Assembly: GCF_031181555.1 (NCBI RefSeq)
Contig: NZ_JAPSKQ010000003.1
Coordinates: 1 to 52,184, forward strand
DNA: 52,184 bases
Source: Streptomyces sp.
Lineage (GTDB): Bacteria > Actinomycetota > Actinomycetes > Streptomycetales > Streptomycetaceae
Reading direction: 5' to 3'
Shown: positions 45,601 through 52,184 of the stretch, in pieces
Position numbering within the stretch: the first letter of the stretch is position 1
How the letters are laid out: each line of letters opens with the position of its first letter
The notes under the pieces: generated by a model
Database searches by the model: none
Told to the model about the DNA's origin: nothing
Seen by the model: the letters and a program-made list of their open reading frames with translations, nothing else
Made by a program: the position numbers and the translations under genes

Positions 45601-46047
45601 ACGCGCGACGCCCAGCCGGTGTCGTACGCCTCCGACGCCCCGCGCGGCCCGGTGGTGGCGCTCGCGGACGAGGCGACCAGCTCCGACGGCGACATGATCA
45701 CCGCGGCCTTCAAGCTGCTGGAACTGGGCCCGGTGGTCGGTCAGCGCACCTGGGGCGGCGTGGTCGGCATGACCGGCCGGCACCAGCTGGGCGACGGCAC
45801 GGTGATCACGGTGCCGATGAACGCGGCCTGGTTCGACGCGTACGGCTGGTCGGTGGAGAACAAGGGCGTCGAACCCGACCTGGAGGCGCTGCGCACCCCG
45901 CTGGACTGGGCCGAGGGCCGCTACGCCCAGCTCGACGACGCGGTGCGGCTGGCCGTCGACCTGCTGGAGACCAACCCCCCGGCCGCTCCCCCGACTTACC
46001 GCGACGTCCCCGACCGCTCCCGCCCGAAGCTGCCGCCGCGCGGATGA
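42679..46047 (+). CDS. Tricorn-type serine protease
   Basis: 1122 residues, a cytoplasmic protease that trims peptides left by the proteasome or Clp. Order: six-bladed beta-propeller, a second propeller (residues about 1-660), a helical C1 domain, a PDZ domain (about 790-880) and the catalytic C2 domain. Catalytic residues: His762 in GTSHAY and Ser1002-Asp1003 in ATSSDGDM, with the later ENKGVEPD glutamate. An acidic Gly/Ser-rich insertion of about 60 residues near 545-590 and a His/Ser/Pro-rich insertion near 860 are low complexity. ATG 42679; a GTG at 42688 is an alternative. Confidence 0.92.
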   Translation: MGRVSYLRLPHLNGDLLCFVAEDDLWLAPLDGPGRAWRLTVDRTKLGHPRFSPDGRHIAYTSWRSLDPEVHLVPVDGGPDTRLTYWGSSDTRVCGWAPPDGDGNAEILAVASHGEPFSYFTWAYKLACDGSPGRKLPWGPVTDIQVADLDGERKSLLLTGTPPHEPASWKRYRGGATGRLWLHGQRLLEGLGGHLHSPMFVGGRIAFLSDHEGVGNLYSCAYDGSDLRRHTDHDAFYARHAAGDGTRVVYQCAGDLWIVEDLSPGSVPRRLDVRLSGPRAGRRRYQVPAAHHLDGISVDETGRASAAVVRGSLYWLTHRDGPARTLTDTPGVRVRLPEMLGASGQVAYVTDAEGEDAVEIASLPRASGQRPPRRLASGKLGRVLEMVADPDGERLAVAAHDGRLLLVDTDPAENGSGGDGSGNGPSEGGVTELVRSVNGPVRDLAFSPDGAWLTWSHPWIGRSLRQIKLARITATAQGDRTVIDVTDGRFEDENPVFTRDGRYLAFLSWRGFDPVYDVHTGDLSFPLGCRPYLVPLSSATPSPFALNPEGRPAAGGLDPVEHEDPGEGGESGAVTVEAEGLESRVTPFPVAASKYSALRPVAGGGLVWLRWPISGALGETFANPDDTSGRPTLEHFSVTKAKKSELVGHLDFFAVSGDGTRLVVVDEGELRAVPATEPGDSDSTVWIDARRILHEADPAAEWRQAYAEAGRLIRAYFWEPGMCGIDWDAVLEQYRPLVERVASPDEFADLLREVLGELGTSHAYVTAARRNEGPPHYRRRQGLLGANLVPREEGWTVKRILAGDSSDSRARSPLAGTGIREGAVLTHVDGRPVDPVTGPYPLLAGAGGTTVELTFRPPVAHHHPSAEGPSGPSGSEGEGPPRRVAVVPLVDETPLRYQDWVTKRRAVVRELSDGRCGYLHIPDMGGSGWAQFNRDVRMEVSRPALIVDVRGNAGGHISELVVEKLTRTILGWDLTRDAQPVSYASDAPRGPVVALADEATSSDGDMITAAFKLLELGPVVGQRTWGGVVGMTGRHQLGDGTVITVPMNAAWFDAYGWSVENKGVEPDLEALRTPLDWAEGRYAQLDDAVRLAVDLLETNPPAAPPTYRDVPDRSRPKLPPRG

Positions 46048-46101
46048 GGGAAGGCCGCAGGAGGGTCGGAGAAGGACCGGGGAAAGGCCGGAGGAACACC
46101 G

Positions 46102-46132
46102 GAAGGGGCGCCCTTCGTCAGGGCACCCCTTC
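46102..46132. terminator. Bidirectional hairpin terminator after the tricorn gene
   Basis: A 13-bp stem (46102-46114 with 46120-46132) with one GU pair and a TCGTC loop, between the convergent tricorn and small-protein genes. Confidence 0.85.
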
Positions 46133-46149
46133 GGCGTCAGCGCAGGACG

Positions 46150-46329
46150 TCAGGCGTCATGGTCCTGGTCGAAGCGCTCCTCGGACTCCCGCCGGCGCTG
46201 CGGGTTGTCCATGTCCTCGTCCCGACGGCGGCCGCGGTTCTGCAGCTGCTCCTTGCCCTGCTGGGCGCGCTGCTTGGCCTGCTGCTGGAACTGCTCGGAC
46301 TTCTCCTGGAACTGGTCCTTCATACCCAT
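46150..46329 (-). CDS. Small hydrophilic Gln/Lys-rich protein
   Basis: 59 residues, very polar, beginning MGMKDQFQEKSEQF and rich in Gln, Lys, Arg, Glu, with heptad-like spacing that predicts one long helix. GGAGTGA lies about 6 nt before ATG 46329. It is the last gene after BVMO, hydrolase and SDR, with a 75-bp gap. Function unknown; it may have its own promoter. Confidence 0.75.
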   Translation of the reverse strand: MGMKDQFQEKSEQFQQQAKQRAQQGKEQLQNRGRRRDEDMDNPQRRRESEERFDQDHDA

Positions 46330-46404
46330 GTGGGTTCACTCCCGTGTGGGGTGGGGGAACTTGCCCGATCAGATTCACACGGTCCGTCACCCTGCGCACG
46401 TCGA

Positions 46405-47289
46405 TCACTCACGCAGCGTAGTCCTGTGCTGCTCGTCGGCGTTGCCGCCGGCCCCGACCAGCCCCGTGCGGATGCCGGAGAGCCGGTCCGCGAACCGCCG
46501 CATCTCCCGCTGCCCCACGCTCCCGATCACGCCCGGCAGGTAACCGCGCACGCCCTGCATCCCGCGCAGCCACCACTGCCCGTACACATGGCTCGCGCGC
46601 CGCTCGATCCCGTCCACGATCCGGTCCACCGCGGGACCCAGCGGATAGGTCTTGTTGGCCGGCCACGGCAGCCGCTGCCTCAACTCCCGCATCACGTCGT
46701 CCCGATCGGCCCCGCGCACCATGTCGGTGTCGGTCCACGACAGGTACCCGACGCCGACCTTCACGCCCCGGTACCCCACCTCGGCCCGCAGACTGTGCGC
46801 GTACGCCTCCACACCGGACTTGGACGCGCAGTACGCGGTCATCATCGGCGCCGGGGTGATGGCGGCGAGCGAGGCTATCTGGAGCAGGTAGCCGCGGCTC
46901 CCGGCGAGCAGCGGCAGGAACGCCCGGGCGGTGACCGCCGACCCGATGAGGTTCACCTCGATCACCCGCCGCCAGGACTCCGGGTCGGAGTCGATGAACG
47001 GACCGCCCGTCGCCACACCGGCGTTGGCGACCACGATGTCGACCCTGCCGAACCGCTCCTCGACCTCCCGCGCGACCCGGGCCATCGCCTCGTGGTCGGT
47101 GACGTCGGCGTACCAGTGGTCGCTGTCGCTGTGCAGCCGCGCGGAGACCTGCTTCAGCGCGTCCGGCTCCAGCCCGACCAGCGCCACCCTCACCCCGCGC
47201 GCGGAGAGCTTGCGGGCCAGCAACTCCCCCACACCGCGCGCCGCTCCGGTGACGACGGCGACCTGTCCTTCGAGACTGACCCTGCTCAT
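46405..47289 (-). CDS. Short-chain dehydrogenase/reductase
   Basis: 294 residues, classical SDR: cofactor motif TGAARGVG (14-21), catalytic Ser140, Tyr153 and Lys157 in YCASK. Asp/Glu at the end of beta-2 is Glu41, suggesting preference for NAD. The C-terminal 60 residues are an extension. The start ATG overlaps the hydrolase stop (ATGA). With the BVMO and hydrolase it could oxidise an alcohol to the ketone that the BVMO uses. Confidence 0.9.
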   Translation of the reverse strand: MSRVSLEGQVAVVTGAARGVGELLARKLSARGVRVALVGLEPDALKQVSARLHSDSDHWYADVTDHEAMARVAREVEERFGRVDIVVANAGVATGGPFIDSDPESWRRVIEVNLIGSAVTARAFLPLLAGSRGYLLQIASLAAITPAPMMTAYCASKSGVEAYAHSLRAEVGYRGVKVGVGYLSWTDTDMVRGADRDDVMRELRQRLPWPANKTYPLGPAVDRIVDGIERRASHVYGQWWLRGMQGVRGYLPGVIGSVGQREMRRFADRLSGIRTGLVGAGGNADEQHRTTLRE

Positions 47290-48224
47290 GCGCTCTCCTC
47301 GGCGGGTACGGCGTGGTGGGGGGCCGCCACGTGGGCGGCGACCAGTGCCCGGATCTTCCCGGTGACCGGTCCGGGTGCCTCGACGGGCGTCATGTGCCCG
47401 ATGCCGGGCAGTTCGGTGACACCGAGGCAGTTCGGCAGCGCGGCGGCCAGCGACCGGGCGTGCACCGGCGGGGTGAGCCGGTCCGCGGCACCGGCGACGA
47501 TCTCGGTCGGCACCCTCAACTCCCGCACCGCGTGGTCGAGATCCAGCAGGTCGAGCACGTGCGACCAGGCGTGCCGCACCGTGCGCGGGCAGGCGTGCAC
47601 GATGCGGGCGCACGCCTCGACCATCTCCGGGGTCGAAGCGGGGCCCATCGTCCCGTACGCGAGGATCCGGCGGGTGAGCGGCGTGACCGGTCCGAGCGGG
47701 GCCCGGGAGCCGAGGACGCGCCGGGTCAGCCAGGTCCGCACCCGGCCCGCGCGCAGCGGCAGCACCGTCGACTCGGCGACCAGCCGCGCGCTGCCCGTGC
47801 TGCACAGCAGGACGGCCGCCGCGTGCTCGCGGAACACGGGCCGGGAGGAGGCGGCCATCACCGTCATCCCGCCCATGGAGTGCCCCGCGATCACCGCCCG
47901 TTCGCCCGGCGCGAGGGTGGCGGCCAGCACGGCCTGAAGGTCGTCGGCGAGCGCGTCGGTGCTGCACGCGGGGCTCGCGGGGGTGCGTCCGTGGCCGCGC
48001 TGGTCGTAGGCGATGACCCGGTGGTCGGCGGCCAGGTCCCGGATCTGCGCCGCCCAGAAGGCGGTCGAGCAGGTCCAGCCGTGGGCGAGGACGACCGCGG
48101 GCGCCCGCTCGGGCCCGTGCACCTCGACGTGCAGCCGGGAGCCGTCGGCGGAGACGGCGGTCAGCTCGTGGGCGGGGGCGGGCGGAGCGTAGGGCCCGGA
48201 GGTCACATGGGCCGGCCGGCTCAC
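47286..48224 (-). CDS. Alpha/beta hydrolase
   Basis: 312 residues with the oxyanion HGW (49-51 region), nucleophile Ser116 in GHSMGG, a late Asp in GAADRLTPP and His in GIGHMTPVE. Likely an esterase, which would split the ester made by the BVMO next door. GTG start overlaps the BVMO stop (GTGA), and the end overlaps the SDR start (ATGA), so translation is coupled throughout. Confidence 0.9.
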   Translation of the reverse strand: MSRPAHVTSGPYAPPAPAHELTAVSADGSRLHVEVHGPERAPAVVLAHGWTCSTAFWAAQIRDLAADHRVIAYDQRGHGRTPASPACSTDALADDLQAVLAATLAPGERAVIAGHSMGGMTVMAASSRPVFREHAAAVLLCSTGSARLVAESTVLPLRAGRVRTWLTRRVLGSRAPLGPVTPLTRRILAYGTMGPASTPEMVEACARIVHACPRTVRHAWSHVLDLLDLDHAVRELRVPTEIVAGAADRLTPPVHARSLAAALPNCLGVTELPGIGHMTPVEAPGPVTGKIRALVAAHVAAPHHAVPAEESA

Positions 48225-49762
48225 GCGGTCACCTCGGCGTCGTCCTGGACGGCGGCGTCGCCCCGGGTGACGGCGGTCTTCCCCGCGGGTGCCCGCAGGA
48301 CGGCGTACTCGGCCAGGTCCACGTGCCGGGTGGCCCGCCGGAACTCGGTCGTCGTGCCCGGCCAGACGGTGGTGTTGCGCCCGTTCGCGTCCAGGTACCA
48401 GCTGGTGCAGCCGCCGGTGTTCCACACCGTGCGCTTCATCCGCTGCTGCACCCGGTGGTTCCAGGCGCGCACCGCGCTGGGCCGGGCGTCGAGGGCGACC
48501 CGGCCGCCGAGGACGTCGAGCTGGCGGAGGTAGTCGGCCATGTAGTTCAGCTGGGACTCGATCATGAGGATCATGGAGGAGTTCCCGAGGCCGGTGTTGG
48601 GCCCGATGATCGTCATCCAGTTGGGGAAGCCGGCGGCCGAGGCGCCGCGCAGCGCCTGCATCCCGCCGGTCCAGGTCTCGGCGAGGGTCTTCCCCTCCGC
48701 GCCGACGACCCGCTCGGCGATGGGCATGTCGGTCACGTGGAACCCGGTCCCGAACACGATCGCGTCGACCTCGGCCTCGGTGCCGTCGGCGGCGACGACG
48801 GTCGACCCGCGCACCTCGCTCAGCCCGCCGGCGACGACGTCGACGTTGGGCTGCACCAGCGCCGGGTAGTACGCGTTGGACAGCAGGATCCGCTTGCAGC
48901 CGATGCGGTAGTCCGGGGTGAGCTTGGCGCGCAGGGCCGGGTCCTTGACGGCACGGGCCATGTGGCGCTTGGCCAGCTGCTCGACGAAGCCGAGCTCCTT
49001 GGGGTGCTTGGTGAACGCCTGGACCTGCAGCTCCCGCACGCCCCACAGCAGTCCGCGGCGCAGCTGCGCGGTGAAGGGCAGCGCCCGGTGCAGGGCGCGC
49101 TCGGCGCCGCTGATGGCGCGGTCGACCCGGGGCAGGACCCAGGCCGGGGTGCGCTGGAGGAGGGTGAGCCTGGAGACGAGCGGCTGGACGGCCGGCACGA
49201 TCTGGATCGCCGAGGCGCCCGTGCCGACCATGGCGACCCGCTTGCCGCGCAGGTCGTAGTCGTGGTCCCAGCGGGCGGAGTGGAAGACCTTGCCGGGGAA
49301 GGTGTCGAGCCCCGGGATGTCGGGGACCTTCGGGTCGGACAGCGGCCCGGTGGCGGACACGACCACGTCCGCGCTGAGGCTGCCGCTGCTGGTCTCGATG
49401 TCCCAGCGCAGCCGCTCGGCGTCCCACACCATCCGCTTCACCTCCGAGTCGAAGCGGAGGTGCGGACGCAGCCCGAAGGCGTCGGTGACGTGCTCGAGGT
49501 AGGCGCGGATGTGCTCCTGGCCGGAGAAGGAGCGCGGCCAGTCGGGGTTGGGCGCGAAGGAGAACGAGTACAGGTGGGACGGCACGTCGCACGCGCACCC
49601 GGGGTAGCTGTTGTCCCGCCAGGTGCCGCCGACGCTGCCCGCCCGCTCCAGGACGACGAAGTCGGTGATCCCCTCCCGCCGCAGCCGCACGGCGGCCCCG
49701 AGCCCGCCGAACCCGGACCCGACCACCGCCACCCGTACATGTTCGTGCTCGTGCTCGGCCAT
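48221..49762 (-). CDS. Baeyer-Villiger flavin monooxygenase
   Basis: 513 residues. FAD motif GSGFGG (15-20), the BVMO fingerprint FxGxxxHxxxWD at residues 155-166 (FPGKVFHSARWD), and the NADPH Rossmann motif GTGASA (180-185). It inserts oxygen next to a ketone to give an ester or lactone. I choose ATG 49762 because GGAGG is 7 nt upstream, rather than the ATG at 49780. First gene of the BVMO-hydrolase-SDR operon, divergent from a MerR regulator. Confidence 0.92.
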   Translation of the reverse strand: MAEHEHEHVRVAVVGSGFGGLGAAVRLRREGITDFVVLERAGSVGGTWRDNSYPGCACDVPSHLYSFSFAPNPDWPRSFSGQEHIRAYLEHVTDAFGLRPHLRFDSEVKRMVWDAERLRWDIETSSGSLSADVVVSATGPLSDPKVPDIPGLDTFPGKVFHSARWDHDYDLRGKRVAMVGTGASAIQIVPAVQPLVSRLTLLQRTPAWVLPRVDRAISGAERALHRALPFTAQLRRGLLWGVRELQVQAFTKHPKELGFVEQLAKRHMARAVKDPALRAKLTPDYRIGCKRILLSNAYYPALVQPNVDVVAGGLSEVRGSTVVAADGTEAEVDAIVFGTGFHVTDMPIAERVVGAEGKTLAETWTGGMQALRGASAAGFPNWMTIIGPNTGLGNSSMILMIESQLNYMADYLRQLDVLGGRVALDARPSAVRAWNHRVQQRMKRTVWNTGGCTSWYLDANGRNTTVWPGTTTEFRRATRHVDLAEYAVLRAPAGKTAVTRGDAAVQDDAEVTA

Positions 49763-49793
49763 CCCGAAGCCTCCACGCATCGCTCAGAACTCT

Positions 49794-49809
49794 GCCAGTG
49801 AACACTGGC
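49794..49809. promoter_or_regulatory. Perfect 16-bp palindrome upstream of the BVMO operon
   Basis: GCCAGTG (49794-49800), AA, CACTGGC (49803-49809), 31 bp from the BVMO ATG. A minus-strand TTGCGC overlaps its outer edge (complement of about 49808-49813), compatible with the operator lying in the spacer of a MerR-type promoter. Confidence 0.6.
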
Positions 49810-49882
49810 GCAATGGGGAGGGTAGAGCAGCCCCGTACTGATGGGTAGGGGGCGTGCAGCGAAAGTTACCGCCGGTACGACC

Positions 49883-49888
49883 TAGGCT
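49883..49888 (+). promoter_or_regulatory. -10 element of a leaderless merR promoter
   Basis: TAGGCT, 6 nt before GTG 49895. There is no ribosome binding site. Confidence 0.45.
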
Positions 49889-49894
49889 GCTGAC

Positions 49895-50572
49895 GTGGCA
49901 GAGGAAGCTGAACGCGAGGGTGAGCGGCGCGAGTACCGCATGGAGGAGCTGGCCCGGCTGGCCGGCATCACGGTGCGCACCCTGCGCTTCTACCGTGAAC
50001 GCAAGCTGCTCCCGCCACCCCGCCGCGAGGGCCGCATCGCCTGGTACGACGACCACCACCTGGCCCGCCTGCGCACGATCACGGCCCTGCTGGAGCGCGG
50101 CCACACCCTGAACGGCATAGCGGAGCTCGCCGAGGCCTTCGACCACGGCCGCGACGTCGGCGAACTCCTCGGCATGGACACCCCGACCGACGAGGTCCCC
50201 GTCCGCCTCACCCCCGAGGAACTCGCCGACCGCTTCGCCGGCGAGGTCACCCCGGAGAACCTGGCCGCCGCGCTGGAACTCGGCTACCTCGGCACCGACG
50301 GCGAGGAGATCGTCCACATCAGCCGCCGCCTGCTGGACGTGTCGTCCGCCCTGGTCCGCGAGGGCATCCCGCTCGCGGAGGTGCTGCACGCCGGCAAGGA
50401 GGCCCGCGCCCACGCCGACGCCCTGGCCGACCTCTTCGCCGGCCTGATCCTCCGCCACGCCTCCGAGGAATCCCTCCACCGCCTGCGCCCCCTGGCCCGC
50501 AGCGTGGTCGACGCGGAACTCTCCCTGGCACTGGACCGGCGGCTGCACAAGAAGGACGGCAAGAAGGACTGA
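49895..50572 (+). CDS. MerR-family transcriptional regulator
   Basis: 225 residues: winged helix-turn-helix at about 17-70 (MEELARLAGITVRTLRFYRERKLLPPP), then a helical C-terminal domain without a metal-binding Cys cluster, so not a metal sensor. Probably responds to an organic ligand and controls the divergent BVMO operon. GTG start, likely leaderless. It converges on xth with no obvious hairpin in the 42-bp gap. Confidence 0.88.
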   Translation: MAEEAEREGERREYRMEELARLAGITVRTLRFYRERKLLPPPRREGRIAWYDDHHLARLRTITALLERGHTLNGIAELAEAFDHGRDVGELLGMDTPTDEVPVRLTPEELADRFAGEVTPENLAAALELGYLGTDGEEIVHISRRLLDVSSALVREGIPLAEVLHAGKEARAHADALADLFAGLILRHASEESLHRLRPLARSVVDAELSLALDRRLHKKDGKKD

Positions 50573-50614
50573 AGGACTCTGAACGTCCGCATCGACTCCC
50601 CCGTCCCGGGCCGT

Positions 50615-51415
50615 CTACGCGAAGACCACCGTCACCGGCGCGTGGTCCGACCAGCGCTCGGCGTGCGTGGCCGCCCGCTCCACGTGTGCCCTGACCGCGC
50701 GGGCCGCGAGGCCCGGGGTCGCCATCTGGTAGTCGATGCGCCAGCCGGTGTCGTTGTCGAAGGCCCGCCCCCGGTACGACCACCACGAGTACGGTCCGTC
50801 GACGTCCGGATGCAGCTTCCGCACCACGTCGACGTACCCGCCGTCGGCCGGGTCCAGGACGCGGGAGAGCCACTCCCGCTCCTCCGGCAGGAAGCCCGAG
50901 TTCTTGGTGTTGCCGCGCCAGTTCTTCAGGTCGGCCCTGTCGTGGGCGATGTTCCAGTCCCCGCAGACGACGACCTCGCGCCCGTCGGCGGCGGCCCGCT
51001 CGCGCAGCCCCTTGAGGTGGGCCAGGAACTCGCCCATGAAGCGGACCTTCTCGTCCTGCCGCTCCGTGCCGACCTCCCCGGAGGGCAGGTACAGGGAGGC
51101 GACGGTGACGCCGGGCAGGTCCGCCTCCACGTACCGTCCGCTGCCGTCGAACTCGGCCGAGCCGAAACCGACCCGGACGCGGTCGGGTTCGCGCCGGGTG
51201 TAGAGCGAGACCCCCGCGCGCCCCTTCGCGGCGGCGGGCGCGTGCACCACGTGCCACCCCTCGGGCTCCCGGACGTGCTCCGGCAACTGCTGCGGCTCCG
51301 CCCGCACCTCCTGCAGGCACAGCACATCGGCGGAGGTCTGCGCCAGCCACTCCACGAAACCCTTCTTGGCGGCGGCACGCAGTCCATTGACGTTGACGGA
51401 GGTCACAGTGAGCAC
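50615..51415 (-). CDS. xth: Exodeoxyribonuclease III
   Basis: 266 residues of the EEP phosphatase/nuclease fold: N10 in NVNGLR, Glu36 in LQEVRA, the Tyr/Asp site GDWNIAHDRADLKN, DYQM and the terminal SDHAP. It removes 3' blocks and cuts at abasic sites in base excision repair. The start is GTG 51415, 6 nt after TATCGT. The frame extends 7 codons upstream, but the promoter position argues against that. Confidence 0.94.
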   Translation of the reverse strand: MLTVTSVNVNGLRAAAKKGFVEWLAQTSADVLCLQEVRAEPQQLPEHVREPEGWHVVHAPAAAKGRAGVSLYTRREPDRVRVGFGSAEFDGSGRYVEADLPGVTVASLYLPSGEVGTERQDEKVRFMGEFLAHLKGLRERAAADGREVVVCGDWNIAHDRADLKNWRGNTKNSGFLPEEREWLSRVLDPADGGYVDVVRKLHPDVDGPYSWWSYRGRAFDNDTGWRIDYQMATPGLAARAVRAHVERAATHAERWSDHAPVTVVFA

Positions 51416-51421
51416 CAGGGC

Positions 51422-51450
51422 ACGATACCGGCACACTGGACATGGTCCAA
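51422..51450 (-). promoter_or_regulatory. Promoter of a leaderless xth transcript
   Basis: TTGGAC (complement of 51445-51450), exactly 17 nt, TATCGT (complement of 51422-51427), then 6 nt to GTG. This is the best promoter match in the window. The -35 overlaps a small palindrome (TGGAC, CAT, GTCCA). Confidence 0.65.
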
Positions 51451-51497
51451 TTCCGGACCGGGATCACGCTCCCGATCACACCCGGGTTTGATTTACC

Positions 51498-51983
51498 GTG
51501 CTCAGCATGAACATCCGCCGGGTCCCCTACGACCACCCCGATGCCGTGAAACTGGACGCCGAGGTCCAGGCCGAGTACCACGTCCGCTACGGCGACGGCG
51601 GCGACGCCACCCCCATGGACCCGGCGGACTTCACGCCCCCGAACGGCATCTACCTGATCGCCTACGACGAGAACGACGTCCCCGTGGCCTCCGGTGGCTG
51701 GCGCTCCCAGGACGCCAACGGCGAGGGCAACCTCGACGGCGACGCCGAGCTCAAGCGGATGTACGTGATCGAGCAGATGCGCGGCCGCGGCCTGGCCCGC
51801 CGCATCCTGGCCGCCCTGGAGGAGGACGCCCGCGCGGCCGGCCGCCTCCGCATGGTCCTGGAGACCGGCACGAAGCAGCCGGAGGCCATCGCCCTGTACA
51901 CCTCCAGCGGCTACGAGCCGTGCGAACGGTTCGGCTACTACCGTTTCCACGAGGAGAGCCGCTGCTTCGCCAAGAAGCTCTAG
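51498..51983 (+). CDS. GNAT-family N-acetyltransferase
   Basis: 161 residues. Acetyl-CoA site in KRMYVIEQMRGRGLARRIL (RGRGLA loop), then QPEAIALYTSSGYEP and a C-terminal FHEESRCFAKKL. Substrate unknown. Two starts: GTG 51498 or ATG 51507, neither with a ribosome binding site; TTTGAT at 51487-51492 suggests a leaderless mRNA from 51498. Divergent from xth and ended by the hairpin at 51988. Confidence 0.87.
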   Translation: MLSMNIRRVPYDHPDAVKLDAEVQAEYHVRYGDGGDATPMDPADFTPPNGIYLIAYDENDVPVASGGWRSQDANGEGNLDGDAELKRMYVIEQMRGRGLARRILAALEEDARAAGRLRMVLETGTKQPEAIALYTSSGYEPCERFGYYRFHEESRCFAKKL

Positions 51984-51987
51984 GAAG

Positions 51988-52018
51988 CCTTCCGGGCCGA
52001 CCGAGCCGCCCCGGAAGG
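51988..52018 (+). terminator. Hairpin terminator of the acetyltransferase gene
   Basis: CCTTCCGGG (51988-51996) and CCCGGAAGG (52010-52018), a perfect 9-bp stem starting 5 bp after the stop codon. Confidence 0.8.
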
Positions 52019-52070
52019 GATCCGGACCCGCGCCACCGCGACTCCAGCGCGGGAACCGGGGCGCCCCGTC

Positions 52071-52094
52071 GGCCCTGTTCACCAGAACAGGGCC
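52071..52094. terminator. Perfect 10-bp hairpin near the window end
   Basis: GGCCCTGTTC (52071-52080), ACCA loop, GAACAGGGCC (52085-52094). A terminator, probably for a gene lying to the right on the minus strand, or part of an element continuing past the window. Confidence 0.55.
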
Positions 52095-52184
52095 TGGCTC
52101 ACCTTCTGTGATGTCGGTGGTCACGCCAGGACAGGGCGATGCCATGCCCGGCACCACGGGGCGCTGCGCGGGTGGCAGGCTGAC
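52095..52184. other. Unassigned window end
   Basis: No start codon with a ribosome binding site and no recognisable product. A minus-strand frame passes through it (ending TTDITEGEPGPVLVNRADG across the hairpin), which may be the tail of a gene starting outside the window. Confidence 0.3.

Overview
This is a GC-rich actinobacterial chromosome segment, almost certainly from Streptomyces. The evidence is third-position G/C in nearly every codon, many GTG starts, a sporulation-specific SsgA-like protein, a Pmt O-mannosyltransferase, and a gene order (prs, rplY, pth, ppc, desaturase, tam/tamR, galKET, ispE, ksgA, tatD, rsmI, pmt) that resembles the core-chromosome region of S. coelicolor around the SCO31xx loci, as far as I remember it. 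I saw no rRNA, tRNA, CRISPR array, prophage or insertion sequence. This is a housekeeping region with local gene decay.

Layout. 1-3 kb: end of prs, then rplY, pth and a small membrane protein. 3-7.8 kb: ppc reading left; a fatty acid desaturase translationally coupled to a TetR regulator, behind a pair of tandem palindromes. 7.9-10.9 kb: divergent tam/tamR with an operator array, an orphan NarL-type response regulator and an acetyltransferase. 10.9-16.4 kb: the Leloir operon galT-galE-galK (all ATGA overlaps), divergent from a sodium/solute symporter with a two-helix small partner. 16.6-21.3 kb: a degenerate response regulator and two paralogous membrane-anchored beta-propeller proteins with proline-rich cytoplasmic tails. 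21.5-27.9 kb: an ABC-F ATPase, a decayed Uma2 gene, then ispE, ksgA, tatD and rsmI, without the rpfB gene usually found between tatD and ksgA. 27.9-33.7 kb: pmt, twin class B penicillin-binding proteins and ssgE.

33.8-34.8 kb holds the relic of a cobalt ECF transporter operon: a PDGLE tail, the front half of cbiQ and the back end of cbiO, joined by an internal deletion. Then come ohrR-like/ohr, a serine beta-lactamase-like hydrolase, a DUF1876 protein, a lipoprotein, an EamA permease and a YbaK deacylase. 39.6-46 kb: an MMPL exporter with its TetR regulator, facing a tricorn protease across two matching operators. 46.1-49.8 kb: a tightly overlapping BVMO / alpha-beta hydrolase / SDR operon plus a small hydrophilic protein, divergent from a MerR regulator. 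The window ends with exodeoxyribonuclease III, an acetyltransferase and two hairpins.

Regulation is well marked. At least nine genes have a TANNNT-like -10 hexamer 6-7 nt before the start codon, the signature of leaderless transcripts. Four local regulators have palindromes next to their likely targets. Most convergent gene pairs are separated by strong GC-rich hairpins.
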